Origin: Clostridia bacterium
Lineage (GTDB): Bacteria; Bacillota; DSM-521; Neomoorellales; SLTJ01
Length of the DNA stretch: 64,000 nucleotides
Reading direction: 5' to 3'
Assembly: GCA_004347685.1 (NCBI GenBank)
Contig: SLTJ01000005.1
Location: 1-64,000, forward strand
This document shows positions 51,765 through 60,806 of this stretch, piece by piece; the stretch's first letter is position 1; every line of letters starts with the position of its first letter. The translations under genes and the position numbers were made by a program. The notes under the pieces were generated by a model. The model had not been told where the DNA came from, made no database searches, and worked only from the letters and a program-made list of their open reading frames with translations.

Positions 51765-53453
51765 ATGAAGCTGGGCCTGAAAGCCAAAATTCTGCTGTTG
51801 GTCTTGCTGGTGATGGTGGGGCAGTCCGTGGCCATGGGTACCTACGCGGTGCTGACCATGCATGCCAAGGTCATTGAGGCAGCCCAAAAGAAGCTGATGG
51901 CGGATCTGGCCCTGGGCCGGACCCTACTGGAGGAAAGGTATCCGGGGGAATGGTCCATCCGGGACGGCAGTCTGTACAAGGGTGAGGTCCGGATGAACGA
52001 GAACTTCGAGCTGGTGGACCTTATCGGTTCCCTTACCGGAGATACGGTAACCATCTTCCAGGGCGACACCCGCGTGGCCACTTGTGTCAAAAAGGTGGAC
52101 GGGACCAGGGCGGTGGGCACGAAGGTTTCGGACAAGGTGGCCCAGGCCGTGTTGAAGGAAGGGCGGACCTATGTCGGCGAGGCTGACGTGGTTGGCACCA
52201 TAAACCAGACGGCCTACGAGCCGATCAAAAACGCCGCCGGGGAAATCATTGGCATCTGGTACGTGGGGGTGCCAAACAGCACGTATGACCAGTTGGCCAC
52301 GGACTTCCGTAATAATATTATCCTGTTCGCGGCCCTGGCCCTGGTAGTTGCGGCTGTTGCCGCCTGGCTGGTAGGCACCCGCTTAACCAGATCCTTGCTT
52401 ACCCTGGAGAAGGCCGCCGGCAAGGTAGCAGACGGTGATCTGAGCGTAACCTGGGATGTCAAGGGCGAGGATGAGATAGGATCTCTGGCCGCATCGCTGG
52501 CCACTATGCTGCACGGCTTGCGCCAGCTCGTGCAAAGCACCCGCAATGGCGCGGAGCAGGTGGCGGCTGCGGCCCAGCAACTCAGCGCCGGTACGCAGCA
52601 GAGCGCCGGGGTCATCAACCAGATCAACCAGGCGGCCCAGGAGCTGGCTACGCAGGCCGACCAGCAGAACCAGGAAGTACAGGGCACCATGGCTGCCATT
52701 GAAGAGACTTCGGCCGGTATTCAGGAGATCGCCGCCACGGCTGAAGAAGTGGCCGCTTCGGCCCAGGAAACCAGCCACCGGTCCATGGATGGCAACCAGG
52801 CCATGGGCCAGGCCATGGCCGAGATGGAGAAGATCAAGGCTTCGACCCGGGAGGTGGCGGCTACCGTCAACGAACTGGGCACCCGCTCCCGGGCCATCGG
52901 CCAGATAGTGGATCTCATCAGCAACATTGCCGATCAGACGAATCTTTTGGCCCTGAATGCCGCTATCGAAGCGGCCCGGGCCGGGGAGCAGGGCCGGGGC
53001 TTTGCGGTGGTGGCCGAGGAGGTGCGGAAGCTGGCCGAGCAGTCGCGGCAGGCCGCTCAGGAGATAGCTTCCCTCATTCGCCAGATCCAGGACGATACCT
53101 CCCAGGCCGTACAGGCCATGGAGGGAAACGTCAGCCTGGTGGAAAGCGGCAACCAGGTGATGGCTGGCGGGGCCGAAGCCTTCCGGCAGATAGGGGCTGC
53201 TGTGGACAGCGTGGCCCTACAGATACAGGAAGTCTCCAGGTCTACGGAGGAAATGGCCCGGGGCAGCGAGGACATGGTCAGCGGCGTGACGCGGATCGGG
53301 GAACTGGCGCAAAAGGTGGCCGAGGCGGCCCAGAATATGGCCACCAGTACCGGGGAGGAGGCGGCTTCCATGGCGGAAATCGCTACTGCAGCCGATTCCC
53401 TGGCCCGCCTGGGAGAAGAATTGCAGCAGGCCATCTCCTGGTTCAAACTGTAA
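51765..53453 (+). CDS. Methyl-accepting chemotaxis protein (Cache type)
   Basis: A 562-residue protein: N-terminal helix ([18 protein letters not shown]), an outer single-Cache sensor ([36 protein letters not shown]), a second helix, HAMP ([11 protein letters not shown]) and the MA signalling domain with [20 protein letters not shown] and [16 protein letters not shown]. It tunes CheA activity. ATG behind GGGAGGG. The ligand may be a small carboxylate or gas. It stands alone, converging on an HD-GYP gene. Confidence 0.9.
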   Translation: MKLGLKAKILLLVLLVMVGQSVAMGTYAVLTMHAKVIEAAQKKLMADLALGRTLLEERYPGEWSIRDGSLYKGEVRMNENFELVDLIGSLTGDTVTIFQGDTRVATCVKKVDGTRAVGTKVSDKVAQAVLKEGRTYVGEADVVGTINQTAYEPIKNAAGEIIGIWYVGVPNSTYDQLATDFRNNIILFAALALVVAAVAAWLVGTRLTRSLLTLEKAAGKVADGDLSVTWDVKGEDEIGSLAASLATMLHGLRQLVQSTRNGAEQVAAAAQQLSAGTQQSAGVINQINQAAQELATQADQQNQEVQGTMAAIEETSAGIQEIAATAEEVAASAQETSHRSMDGNQAMGQAMAEMEKIKASTREVAATVNELGTRSRAIGQIVDLISNIADQTNLLALNAAIEAARAGEQGRGFAVVAEEVRKLAEQSRQAAQEIASLIRQIQDDTSQAVQAMEGNVSLVESGNQVMAGGAEAFRQIGAAVDSVALQIQEVSRSTEEMARGSEDMVSGVTRIGELAQKVAEAAQNMATSTGEEAASMAEIATAADSLARLGEELQQAISWFKL

Positions 53454-53540
53454 TTCCGGCAGGGTTGGTTATGCGGGAGCCGTAGGGAATGTGGTGCCAA
53501 ACAGGTGAGGGCGAAGCCAGGCTAGCCTGAGAGGCAAAAG

Positions 53541-53563
53541 GAAGCCGGATCAGGCGGCTTTAA
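53541..53563. terminator. Possible bidirectional terminator
   Basis: AAGCCG-GATCAGG-CGGCTT between convergent genes, with TTT on one side and CCTTTTG on the other strand. Short stem, moderate confidence at best. Confidence 0.3.
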
Positions 53564-53604
53564 ACAGTATCGGAGGGTTCTGGCAGGAAGGCTCAGTCCG
53601 AAAA

Positions 53605-54696
53605 TCAGGCTACCCGGCCGTGTCCGCCCGTTTCCTGGGCCACGCTGAGGAATATGCCGTAAAGATCTGCCGGAGCTCCCGCCAGCAGTTTCGGTGTGTC
53701 CCCCTCCCGCTCGAGAACCCGGAGAAAGGCGTCCACCAGCTCGGGGTCAAACTGGGTACCGCGGCATCGGTTCAACTCATCCTTTGCCTGGGCTGGGCTC
53801 CTGACGCAGCGGTAGGGCCGCTCGCTGATCATGGCGTCGTAGGCATCGGCCACGGCGATTATGCGGGCCCCCAGAGGAATGTCCTTCCCGGCCAGGCCGT
53901 CCGGGTATCCCTTGCCGTTGTACCACTCGTGGTGGTGGGCGATGACCGGCAGGAGGTCGCGCAGGAACTCGATCCCTTCCAGCATGGAGGCACCCAGGGC
54001 GGGGTGGCTTTTCACTATCTCGTATTCCTGCGGGTCAAGCGGGCCGGGCTTGCGCAGCAACTCGCCCGGCACTCCGATCTTGCCGATGTCGTGCAGGATG
54101 GCGGCGCAGAAAAGGGAGCGGATTTCCGTCTCGCCTAATCCCAGCTCCCGGCCAATGGCCAGGGCATAGCCGGTGACCCGTTCGGAATGACCGCGGGTGT
54201 ACGTGTCCTTGGCTTCCACGGCGGCCATCATAGCCTTGAGGATGGAGACGAAGAGCTCAAGGTTGCGCTGGTTGGCCGTGGCCAGTTTCCCCGCCTGGTC
54301 CCGGCATTCGCGGCTGAGCTGGCGCTCCCTGAGCATGATCCAGGCGATAAACAGGCAGAATGCCAGGTAGAAGAAGGGGACAAAGAAGCCCTCGAAGAAG
54401 AGCTTCTCCCACTGGGCTAACTGCCAGTTTTGTACCAGTACCGGCCAGCGGGCCGTGGTTACGGTCGCAGCCGCATAAGCAGCTATGCCGGCCCCGGCCC
54501 GCAGATTGAAAGCCAGGCCGGCATAGATTACCGGGGCGCCAAAGAGGATAAACATGATCTGCTGGGTGGTATTGGTGGTGAACCAGACCACCAGGGTAAC
54601 CGCCGCCACGCATGCGGTCAGGACCGGCAGGGAGAAACGGGTATGGCCGGTTATATCCAGCGGGTTAATGGAACGGATTTGTTCTATCGAGGGCAT
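53605..54696 (-). CDS. Membrane HD-GYP domain protein (cyclic-di-GMP phosphodiesterase)
   Basis: A 363-residue protein. Residues 20-130 form several helices (ITGHTRFSLPVLTACVAAVT, then VTTARWPVLV), then a short coiled coil, then a full HD-GYP domain: LHDIGKIGVPGELL, HHHEWYNGKGYPDGLAGKDI and ADAYDAMISERPYR. It removes cyclic di-GMP in response to a membrane signal. ATG behind GGGAGGAGG. It is close in layout to the HD-GYP protein at 4738 but has its own membrane part. Confidence 0.85.
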   Translation of the reverse strand: MPSIEQIRSINPLDITGHTRFSLPVLTACVAAVTLVVWFTTNTTQQIMFILFGAPVIYAGLAFNLRAGAGIAAYAAATVTTARWPVLVQNWQLAQWEKLFFEGFFVPFFYLAFCLFIAWIMLRERQLSRECRDQAGKLATANQRNLELFVSILKAMMAAVEAKDTYTRGHSERVTGYALAIGRELGLGETEIRSLFCAAILHDIGKIGVPGELLRKPGPLDPQEYEIVKSHPALGASMLEGIEFLRDLLPVIAHHHEWYNGKGYPDGLAGKDIPLGARIIAVADAYDAMISERPYRCVRSPAQAKDELNRCRGTQFDPELVDAFLRVLEREGDTPKLLAGAPADLYGIFLSVAQETGGHGRVA

Positions 54697-55028
54697 CACA
54701 TGAACCTCCTCCCGCTCTGGCGAGCGCGGACACTCCGGGTCTCGGAGAGGAGTACTTAATACTAAGCGCACGAGACCAGCTATTCTACTCTACATAAGGC
54801 TCCTCCTTTCCTGCCGGCCCGCAAAAATGGCCCATGGGCACACTTTTCTGGCAGCAACCCATGGATGACCAGGATTAGGAATGTTGCCACGTGGTGGCGT
54901 GGAGGTCTACCTTGAAAAGACCGGACTGCGGTGGGTTAGCCCAAATGGGTAGTTTGGGATAGCGTCCCCGAGCCGGCCTCGCAGGCCTCAGCCCACGGAG
55001 GTGCAGGCAAGTATCTTCCCCGGCCGGG
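54697..55028. other. Intergenic stretch
   Basis: Several imperfect palindromes (AACCCA-N-TGGGTT, GGTCT-N-AGACC) at 54857-54937 could fold into a branched RNA before the HD-GYP gene on the minus strand. No known RNA class fits. Confidence 0.3.
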
Positions 55029-55736
55029 TCAGGGATCGAGTTTGTAGCCCACGCCCCGCACCGTCTTCACCCAGCGGGGACGGGCCGGGTCGGGCTCGAT
55101 TTTTTCCCGCAGCCTCTTGATCATCATGGTCACGGCTGCCGTATCGCCCTCGTAGTCGGTATCCCACACCTGGCGCAACAACTGCCCGCGGGTAAAAACG
55201 CGCCGGGGGTTGGAGGCCAGCAGCCAAAGCAGGTCGAATTCCTTAGTGGTGAGCTCGACAAGGCGGCCGCCTACCTTCACTTCCCGCGTGCCCCGGTTTA
55301 TTTCCAGCTCTCCGCAGGTGACCACGTCGTCCGGGTCTGCCCTGGTCCCGCGGCCCGGCCCGGCCCGCCGCAGGACGGCCTTGATCCGCAGCACCAGTTC
55401 GGCCGGGCTGAAGGGTTTGGTCAGGTAGTCGTCGGCCCCCAAGTGAAAGCCGAGCAGCTTATCTACCTCCTTATCCCGGGCCGAAAGCACCAGGATGGGA
55501 ACATCTGAGCCTTGCCGGATGCGGTTACAAACCTCGTAACCGTCCATTCCGGGAAGCATCAGGTCGAGGAGCACCAGGGAGAAGGTACCATGGCCCAGGG
55601 CTGCCAGGGCCTCCTCGCCGCTGGGGCAGCAGGTCACGGCATAGCCTTCGTGTTCCAGGGTGCGGAGCAATACCTTGGCGATGCTCTCATCGTCTTCCAC
55701 TACTAAAATGTTGGCCCTGGGGGCATCTTCTTTCAA
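55029..55736 (-). CDS. OmpR-type response regulator
   Basis: A 235-residue protein with a receiver domain (VVEDDESI, phosphoacceptor LVLLDLMLPGMDG, LTKPFSP) and a winged-helix output (LTTKEFDLLWLLASNPRRVF, VTMMIKRLREKIE, TVRGVGYKLDP). TTG start overlapping the kinase stop by 4 bp. It is phosphorylated by that kinase. Confidence 0.9.
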   Translation of the reverse strand: MKEDAPRANILVVEDDESIAKVLLRTLEHEGYAVTCCPSGEEALAALGHGTFSLVLLDLMLPGMDGYEVCNRIRQGSDVPILVLSARDKEVDKLLGFHLGADDYLTKPFSPAELVLRIKAVLRRAGPGRGTRADPDDVVTCGELEINRGTREVKVGGRLVELTTKEFDLLWLLASNPRRVFTRGQLLRQVWDTDYEGDTAAVTMMIKRLREKIEPDPARPRWVKTVRGVGYKLDP

Positions 55737-57538
55737 CCGGCGCCTTCCTCCCCTTTGAAAACGTCGGAGCCTGACTGGCCGGGGAGATCGGCCCTGGCTG
55801 GAATGGTAAAGGTAAAGACGCTCCCCCCGCCGGGCGCCTCGTCAACCGTGATACTCCCGCCGTGCATTTCCACCAGGCCCCTGGCCACGGAAAGGCCCAG
55901 GCCGGTGCCGGGATAGCGGCGTCGGGCGGAGTTATCTAGCTGGCGGAAGGGCTCGAAGATTACCTGGCGCTGGTGGGGAGGGATGCCTGGACCGCTATCA
56001 ATCACGGCTACGGCGAGGATCACGTTACCGGGCGCCAGGTCATCCTCCGGACTGCCCGCCGCTTCAGGTACCGGGACCGGCCCGGCTTCCACGGTGACGC
56101 TGCCCCCCGGTGGGGTGAATTTGACTGCATTGGAGAGCAGGTTAAGGAGCACTTGCTTGACCTTGGCTACGTCACCGACGGCCGGGGGCAGGTCCGGGGC
56201 GAGGTTTACGCTGTAGCTTAGTTGTTTTTCCTGCATTGCCGGCCGCATGATCCGGCCGGCTTCGGCTATGATGTCGGCTATGGAAAATTCCTCCCAGTTC
56301 AGTTCCATTTTGCCGGCCTGAAGGCGGGACATCTCGAGGATGTCGTTGATGATGGCCAAAAGAGTCTTGCCGCTTTTCTGGATGTCCTGGATGTACTCCT
56401 GCTGTTCCCGGGTTAACGGGCCGGCCACCCCCTGTTCCAGCAGTTCGGCCAGGGCCAGGATGGAGGTGAGGGGTGTCCTCAGTTCGTGGCTCATGTTGGC
56501 CAGGATGCGGGACTTAAATTCGCCGGCTTCCTGCAGCTCCCTTTTTTGCTCCTCCAGTTGCCTGTTGGCCGCCAGGAGCTCGGCCGTCCTCTCCACCACC
56601 TTTTCCTCCAGACCCTGGTAAAGCTCCTGGAGCCTGGCTGCCATGTCGCGGAAGGTTGTTGCCAGGTGTTGCACTTCACCGTAGGCCCGGGGAAGGGCAG
56701 GTACGGCCTCCCAGGCTCCCTCGCCCCACCTGCTGGCCACCATGGCCAGTTGGCCCAGGGGAGCGGCCACCAGGCGTTGCATGAGGAAGTAAATGGCCAG
56801 GGCAGTAGCGCCCCCCAGGAAAATGGCCAGCAACAGGCGGTAGCGCAGGTTGACTGTGGCATAGGTGTCAAAGGAGGCCATGGGCACGGTGATGCTCAGG
56901 GCCCCGGCCAGGTCTCCCAGGTGGTAGCCCTCCCGCAGGTGCCCGGATACGTCCAGGGTGCCGGCCGGCTCCCCATGGCACGGCAGGCAGTCTTCTTTGG
57001 CCACCAGTGGCACCATGTAGCGGAAGTACCGTTGGCCCGCCCTTTCCTCTACTCCATAGCTCTCCTGGAGGCCGGGATTGGCGGCAAAGGCCAGCAGTTG
57101 CTCACGTTCCCAGGCATCGGGCGCGTTGGCGCTCAGGCGCGGGGAGAGCCGGGTCTGCTTGATGGTGTAAGTGGTGCGGGCGTTGAAGATTTCGCTGGCC
57201 CCCTGAATCACGGCTGCCGGGTTCATGTGCTTGAACTCGTAGTTGCCGTGGGCGTCCCGGTTGATGCGGTCCTGGTTGGCGGCCATGAAGGCGCGCACGG
57301 CCAGGATCTGTTCCACCATTACCTTGCTTGACTGCCGCACCTGGGCCAGGGCCGCCTGCTCCTGCTGCCTGGCCTCCCAGAAAAAGCCGGCCAAAAGGAT
57401 GGTCAGCACGCCGCCGACAATGGCCACCATAAACCGGAAGGTTAAGCTGCAGGCCCAAGCCGGGAGCCCGACGGTGTGAGATATGGCCCTGGTTGGGTTT
57501 GACATAGTGCTGGTTTGAGCTTTCAAGGACGGTGGCAT
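55733..57538 (-). CDS. Sensor histidine kinase with a c-type heme (DUF3365/Tll0287-like) domain
   Basis: A 601-residue protein: first helix (FMVAIVGGVLTILLAGFFW), an outer DUF3365 domain with CLPCHGEPAG (about residue 183), a second helix, HAMP-like region, coiled coil, then HisKA (NMSHELRTPLTSI, about 349) and HATPase (NLLSNAVKFTPPGG, SGPGIPPHQ, PGTGLGLSV). The single CxxCH should carry a covalently bound heme, so the ligand may be NO, CO, O2 or redox state. It is divergent from nrfA, a likely target. ATG behind GGGGAG. Confidence 0.85.
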   Translation of the reverse strand: MPPSLKAQTSTMSNPTRAISHTVGLPAWACSLTFRFMVAIVGGVLTILLAGFFWEARQQEQAALAQVRQSSKVMVEQILAVRAFMAANQDRINRDAHGNYEFKHMNPAAVIQGASEIFNARTTYTIKQTRLSPRLSANAPDAWEREQLLAFAANPGLQESYGVEERAGQRYFRYMVPLVAKEDCLPCHGEPAGTLDVSGHLREGYHLGDLAGALSITVPMASFDTYATVNLRYRLLLAIFLGGATALAIYFLMQRLVAAPLGQLAMVASRWGEGAWEAVPALPRAYGEVQHLATTFRDMAARLQELYQGLEEKVVERTAELLAANRQLEEQKRELQEAGEFKSRILANMSHELRTPLTSILALAELLEQGVAGPLTREQQEYIQDIQKSGKTLLAIINDILEMSRLQAGKMELNWEEFSIADIIAEAGRIMRPAMQEKQLSYSVNLAPDLPPAVGDVAKVKQVLLNLLSNAVKFTPPGGSVTVEAGPVPVPEAAGSPEDDLAPGNVILAVAVIDSGPGIPPHQRQVIFEPFRQLDNSARRRYPGTGLGLSVARGLVEMHGGSITVDEAPGGGSVFTFTIPARADLPGQSGSDVFKGEEGAG

Positions 57539-57982
57539 GGCCAACACTCCCCAGGCGAGAAACGGCCCTATCTACCGTATTTCCCGTCAATTATACCGCA
57601 GTCCGCGCCAGATCGCCAGTAGTTCCTATTAATTGAGAAAATCGTCGGCAGGCGAGGGTGGAAATAGTGCTTAGAAGTGTTACGGTAATGTTAACTTTCC
57701 GTTAGGTCGCGGATAGAAATCGGTTGTACAATTATTAACAAAGGGGCATGGTGGCTCGGGACCGGTTGCCGGTCGGAAGTTGTGCGGTTCCTGAATGAGG
57801 AGGAGGTGGGATCTTGGGGATAGCCTTTATTGAGGGGGGTGCGAAGAATGTCCTGAATGAGCCGTAATTCTAACACGTAGTCCTACGGCCGCCAGGCCCT
57901 GCAACCGGTGGAGGTTTTGCAACACCGTGCTAGTGGTAACGTTATTTATGCCATGAGCAAAGGATCGTGAGGTGAGCACTCA
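57539..57982. promoter_or_regulatory. Divergent kinase/nrfA intergenic region with a Rex-like site
   Basis: TTGTACAATTATTAACAA at 57724-57741 is 18 bp, like the Rex consensus TTGTTAA-N4-TTAACAA, with a perfect right half and two changes in the left. A sigma-A element is not clear. The rest shows no gene. Rex would link expression to NADH/NAD balance. Confidence 0.4.
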
Positions 57983-59533
57983 ATGCAGAGGAAGATTTTG
58001 TGGGTGGCATTAGCTCTCCTGGCGGCGCTGGTCTTTGCCGGTGTTTCCCTGGCTGCCTCCGGCATCAGAATTGTGGTGGATGGAAAGGCTCTAGATGTCA
58101 GGGAGGCGCGCCTGGAAGGCGGCCGGGTTATTGTCCCGTTGCGGCCCGTTCTTGAAGCCATGGGGGCCGAGGTAAGGTGGGATAAGGCCAGCAAGACGGT
58201 ATTTATCACCACCCGGAGTGTGGCTAAGACATCCCAGCCGGCGGCGCAGCCTTCCGGTCTGGGAATAGACCCGGCCTCATGGGCCGAGAGATATCCGGCG
58301 GAGTACCAGACGTATCTTCTGAACAACCAGGGCGGCGTGGAGCACAGCAAGTACCGGGGATCCGATAATTTCGACCGCAACAGCGCCTGGCCCTTCCAGT
58401 GGGTCCTTTACGATGGCTGGGGTATGGGTAAGCAATACACCGAGTCCCGCGGGCACACCCTGGCCCTGGTTGACCAGCTCGAGATCAACCCTGCCCGGCG
58501 GGCTGCCGGCGGCGTCTGCCTGAGCTGCAAGACTCCGGCTGCACCGCAACTTAAGGAGAAGATGGGGGTAGACTACTACCGCCTTCCCTATGATGAGGTT
58601 TACAAGCAAATACCCCAGGAATATAACAAGCTCGGGGTTTCCTGCATAGACTGCCATGATCCCCAGACCCAGGAACTGAGGATAACCAGGTGGCCCCTCA
58701 CGGAGGCCCTGGCACGGATGCAGGGGGTACCGGCCAGCTTCACCCAGAGCCAGAAGGCGTCGCTGGCCTGTGCCCAATGCCACGTTACCTACAGCATCCC
58801 CAAGGATAAGGACAAGAAGTCCATCGGCCTGGTCTTTCCTTGGGACGGGGCCAGGTGGGGAGGCATAACTGTTGAAGATATTGAGAGGAACATCAAAGAG
58901 CAGGGGTTGTACGAATGGACCCATGCCGTTACCGGCCTCAGGTTAGGTCATATCCGCCACCCGGAGTTTGAACTCTTCACCAACAACAGCCCCCACTACC
59001 GGATGGGCCTGAGCTGCGCCTCCTGCCACATGCCTAAGGTTGAAGTGAACGGGCAGACCGTTTCCTCCCACCAGTGGACCAGCCCCTTCAAGCAGGACCT
59101 GGTGGCCTGCCGTTCCTGCCACCAGGAAGGGGCGGAGGCCTTGAAGCAAAAGGTAATCGCCATCCAGGACCGGACCAACGAGCTTTATACCGAAGCCGGG
59201 TTTACGGCGGCTCAGGCGGCCAAGGCCATTGAGATGGCCAACAAGACGCTGGCTGCCGACCAGCAGTTACTGGCCCAGGCTAAGGAAGCCTACGAAAAGG
59301 CCTATTACCGGGTGGTGTTTGTCGGCGCTGAGAACAGCATGGGCTTCCACAATCCGGCCGAGGCCGAGCGGGTGTTAAAGGATGGCCTGGCCTACGCCCG
59401 GGAAGCGGAAACAAAGGCCCGCCAGGCCCTGGAGAAGGCGGGGGTAACGCCTCCGGCCGCCTTCGACCTGGAGCTGAATAAGTATCCTTACGACCCGGCC
59501 CAGAACAGGGCTGCAGGCCACAGGGAGCAATAG
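57983..59533 (+). CDS. nrfA: Cytochrome c nitrite reductase NrfA with an N-terminal copper amine oxidase-type domain
   Basis: A 516-residue exported protein. After a signal peptide (WVALALLAALVFAG) comes a domain of about 50 residues (IVVDGKALDVREARLEGGRV, VPLRPVLEAMGAEV, WDKASKTVFI) of the copper amine oxidase N-terminal kind. The NrfA part has the catalytic CLSCK heme plus CIDCH, CAQCH, CASCH and CRSCH. It reduces nitrite to ammonium by six electrons. No nrfH is seen. The extra domain may hold it to the cell wall or replace NrfH docking. ATG behind GAGGTGAG. Confidence 0.9.
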   Translation: MQRKILWVALALLAALVFAGVSLAASGIRIVVDGKALDVREARLEGGRVIVPLRPVLEAMGAEVRWDKASKTVFITTRSVAKTSQPAAQPSGLGIDPASWAERYPAEYQTYLLNNQGGVEHSKYRGSDNFDRNSAWPFQWVLYDGWGMGKQYTESRGHTLALVDQLEINPARRAAGGVCLSCKTPAAPQLKEKMGVDYYRLPYDEVYKQIPQEYNKLGVSCIDCHDPQTQELRITRWPLTEALARMQGVPASFTQSQKASLACAQCHVTYSIPKDKDKKSIGLVFPWDGARWGGITVEDIERNIKEQGLYEWTHAVTGLRLGHIRHPEFELFTNNSPHYRMGLSCASCHMPKVEVNGQTVSSHQWTSPFKQDLVACRSCHQEGAEALKQKVIAIQDRTNELYTEAGFTAAQAAKAIEMANKTLAADQQLLAQAKEAYEKAYYRVVFVGAENSMGFHNPAEAERVLKDGLAYAREAETKARQALEKAGVTPPAAFDLELNKYPYDPAQNRAAGHREQ

Positions 59534-59554
59534 GCATTACCTGGGATTTGGTTT

Positions 59555-59581
59555 GCCGGCGGGTTAGCCGCCGGCTTTTTT
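59555..59581 (+). terminator. Intrinsic terminator after nrfA
   Basis: GCCGGCGG-GTTAG-CCGCCGGC followed by TTTTTT, 22 bp after the nrfA stop. Confidence 0.85.
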
Positions 59582-59675
59582 ACTATTTCGCTGTGGTCGC
59601 CCATGGTATATAATAGGAGTGCGTCTATCTGCCGGTATTTTTTTACGAACACCTAACAAAGGGAGGCCTTGAGGC

Positions 59676-60074
59676 ATGCAGTGGAGTAATTCCCTGGCCA
59701 CGGGCGTGGGCGAGATTGACAGCCAGCACAAGGAACTGATTGAGCGGGTAAACAAGTTGTTGGAGGCCTGCAATCAGGGTAGGGGTAAGGAAGAGGTTGG
59801 CGGGATAATAAAGTTCTTGGAGGATTACGTAGTCACCCATTTCGGGACCGAAGAAAGGTTCATGGCCCGGTACGCCTATCCTGAGGCAGCGGCTCACAAG
59901 CAGCAACACGCCGAATTCGTGAAAAACTTCGGGGAACTGAAGTCCCAGTTCGCCGCCGACGGTCCCTCCCTGCAATTTGTCATGCGGGTCAACCGGGTGG
60001 TGGTAGACTGGCTGATAAACCACATCAGCAAGGTGGATAAAGCCTTGGGAGCGTACTTAAAGACCAGGATGTAA
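59676..60074 (+). CDS. Bacteriohemerythrin
   Basis: A 132-residue non-heme di-iron protein. Ligand motifs: IDSQHKELI, THFGTEERFM, AHKQQHAEF and INHISKVDK, all in order. It binds O2 or NO for storage or defence. ATG behind GGGAGG. It follows the nrfA terminator, so it probably has its own promoter (TATAAT near 59610). It fits the NO and nitrite theme. Confidence 0.9.
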   Translation: MQWSNSLATGVGEIDSQHKELIERVNKLLEACNQGRGKEEVGGIIKFLEDYVVTHFGTEERFMARYAYPEAAAHKQQHAEFVKNFGELKSQFAADGPSLQFVMRVNRVVVDWLINHISKVDKALGAYLKTRM

Positions 60075-60170
60075 ACACACTTGTATACTGTATAAGAACA
60101 GCCAGGTTATTGCATTTCCCTGGCCGGACGGTGTATACTTTACCAGAGAAAATTGCTGGGGGATCGGTCG

Positions 60171-60548
60171 GTGAAGCGTTTATCCCTGCTTACAATCGCA
60201 CTGGCGATACTTCTCCTCACAGCGGGCATGGTAAGCCTGGTCGGAGGGAGCGGACTGCTCCTTGCTGGCCATTCCCCCTTGTCGGAATCACCACCTACCA
60301 TTACGGCCCTCTCGGTCGACGCGTATGTCGAGGTCGGTGAACAACGGAGCGGCCGCAGCCGGGGGCTGGCAGAGGGTCCGGTTGGCCTGACCAGCATGAC
60401 TTGGCTTCTATGGCTGTTTTGTCTGGTAACCGCAGCGGCGGCCCTTTTCGGCTGCCCGGTCCCGCCCCGGCGCCGGCCGGGTTGGCTGCTTCCCGTCCAT
60501 TATCAGTCATCCTACCTCAAAAGGCGGGAGTTGAAGGTTAGAGGTTAG
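60171..60548 (+). CDS. Small membrane protein, unknown
   Basis: About 125 residues from GTG 60171. An N-terminal helix (LLTIALAILLLTAGMVSLV), a polar middle, a second helix (WLLWLFCLVTAAAALFGC) and a basic tail. The last codons run into repeat copy 4, so the end may be altered. No family recognised. Confidence 0.35.
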   Translation: MKRLSLLTIALAILLLTAGMVSLVGGSGLLLAGHSPLSESPPTITALSVDAYVEVGEQRSGRSRGLAEGPVGLTSMTWLLWLFCLVTAAAALFGCPVPPRRRPGWLLPVHYQSSYLKRRELKVRG

Positions 60549-60686
60549 AGGCGGGATCTTTCGGAACCGGCCGAAGCCGGTGCCCAATTCGCATGCCGAC
60601 CTCACCTCGCCCTTGCTTCCAGCCACCCGATTTTCATTCCCTGACTTGATTTTTCCATCGCTGTGTGATGGTTGCCGAGCCCGCGT
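60521..60686 (+). repeat. Dispersed intergenic repeat, copy 4 (divergent)
   Basis: Starts CCTACCTCAAAAGGCGGG, then GTTAGAGGTTAGAGGCGGG and hairpin GGAACCGGC-CGAA-GCCGGTGCC (60563-60584). It ends TTTTTCCATCG..GTTGCCGAGCC, matching the end of copy 1. It is the most divergent copy and lies upstream of accC. Confidence 0.55.
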
Positions 60687-60806
60687 GTACGGCGCCGAGG
60701 GCCGGGGGGCGATCCGCACTCTGGCCGTGAATCCCCGAAATATGCGCCTTGCGAGCTTTAGCACCGAGGTATTGTTGACTTCACAGTTTGAGGAGGAGAG
60801 CCAGCC

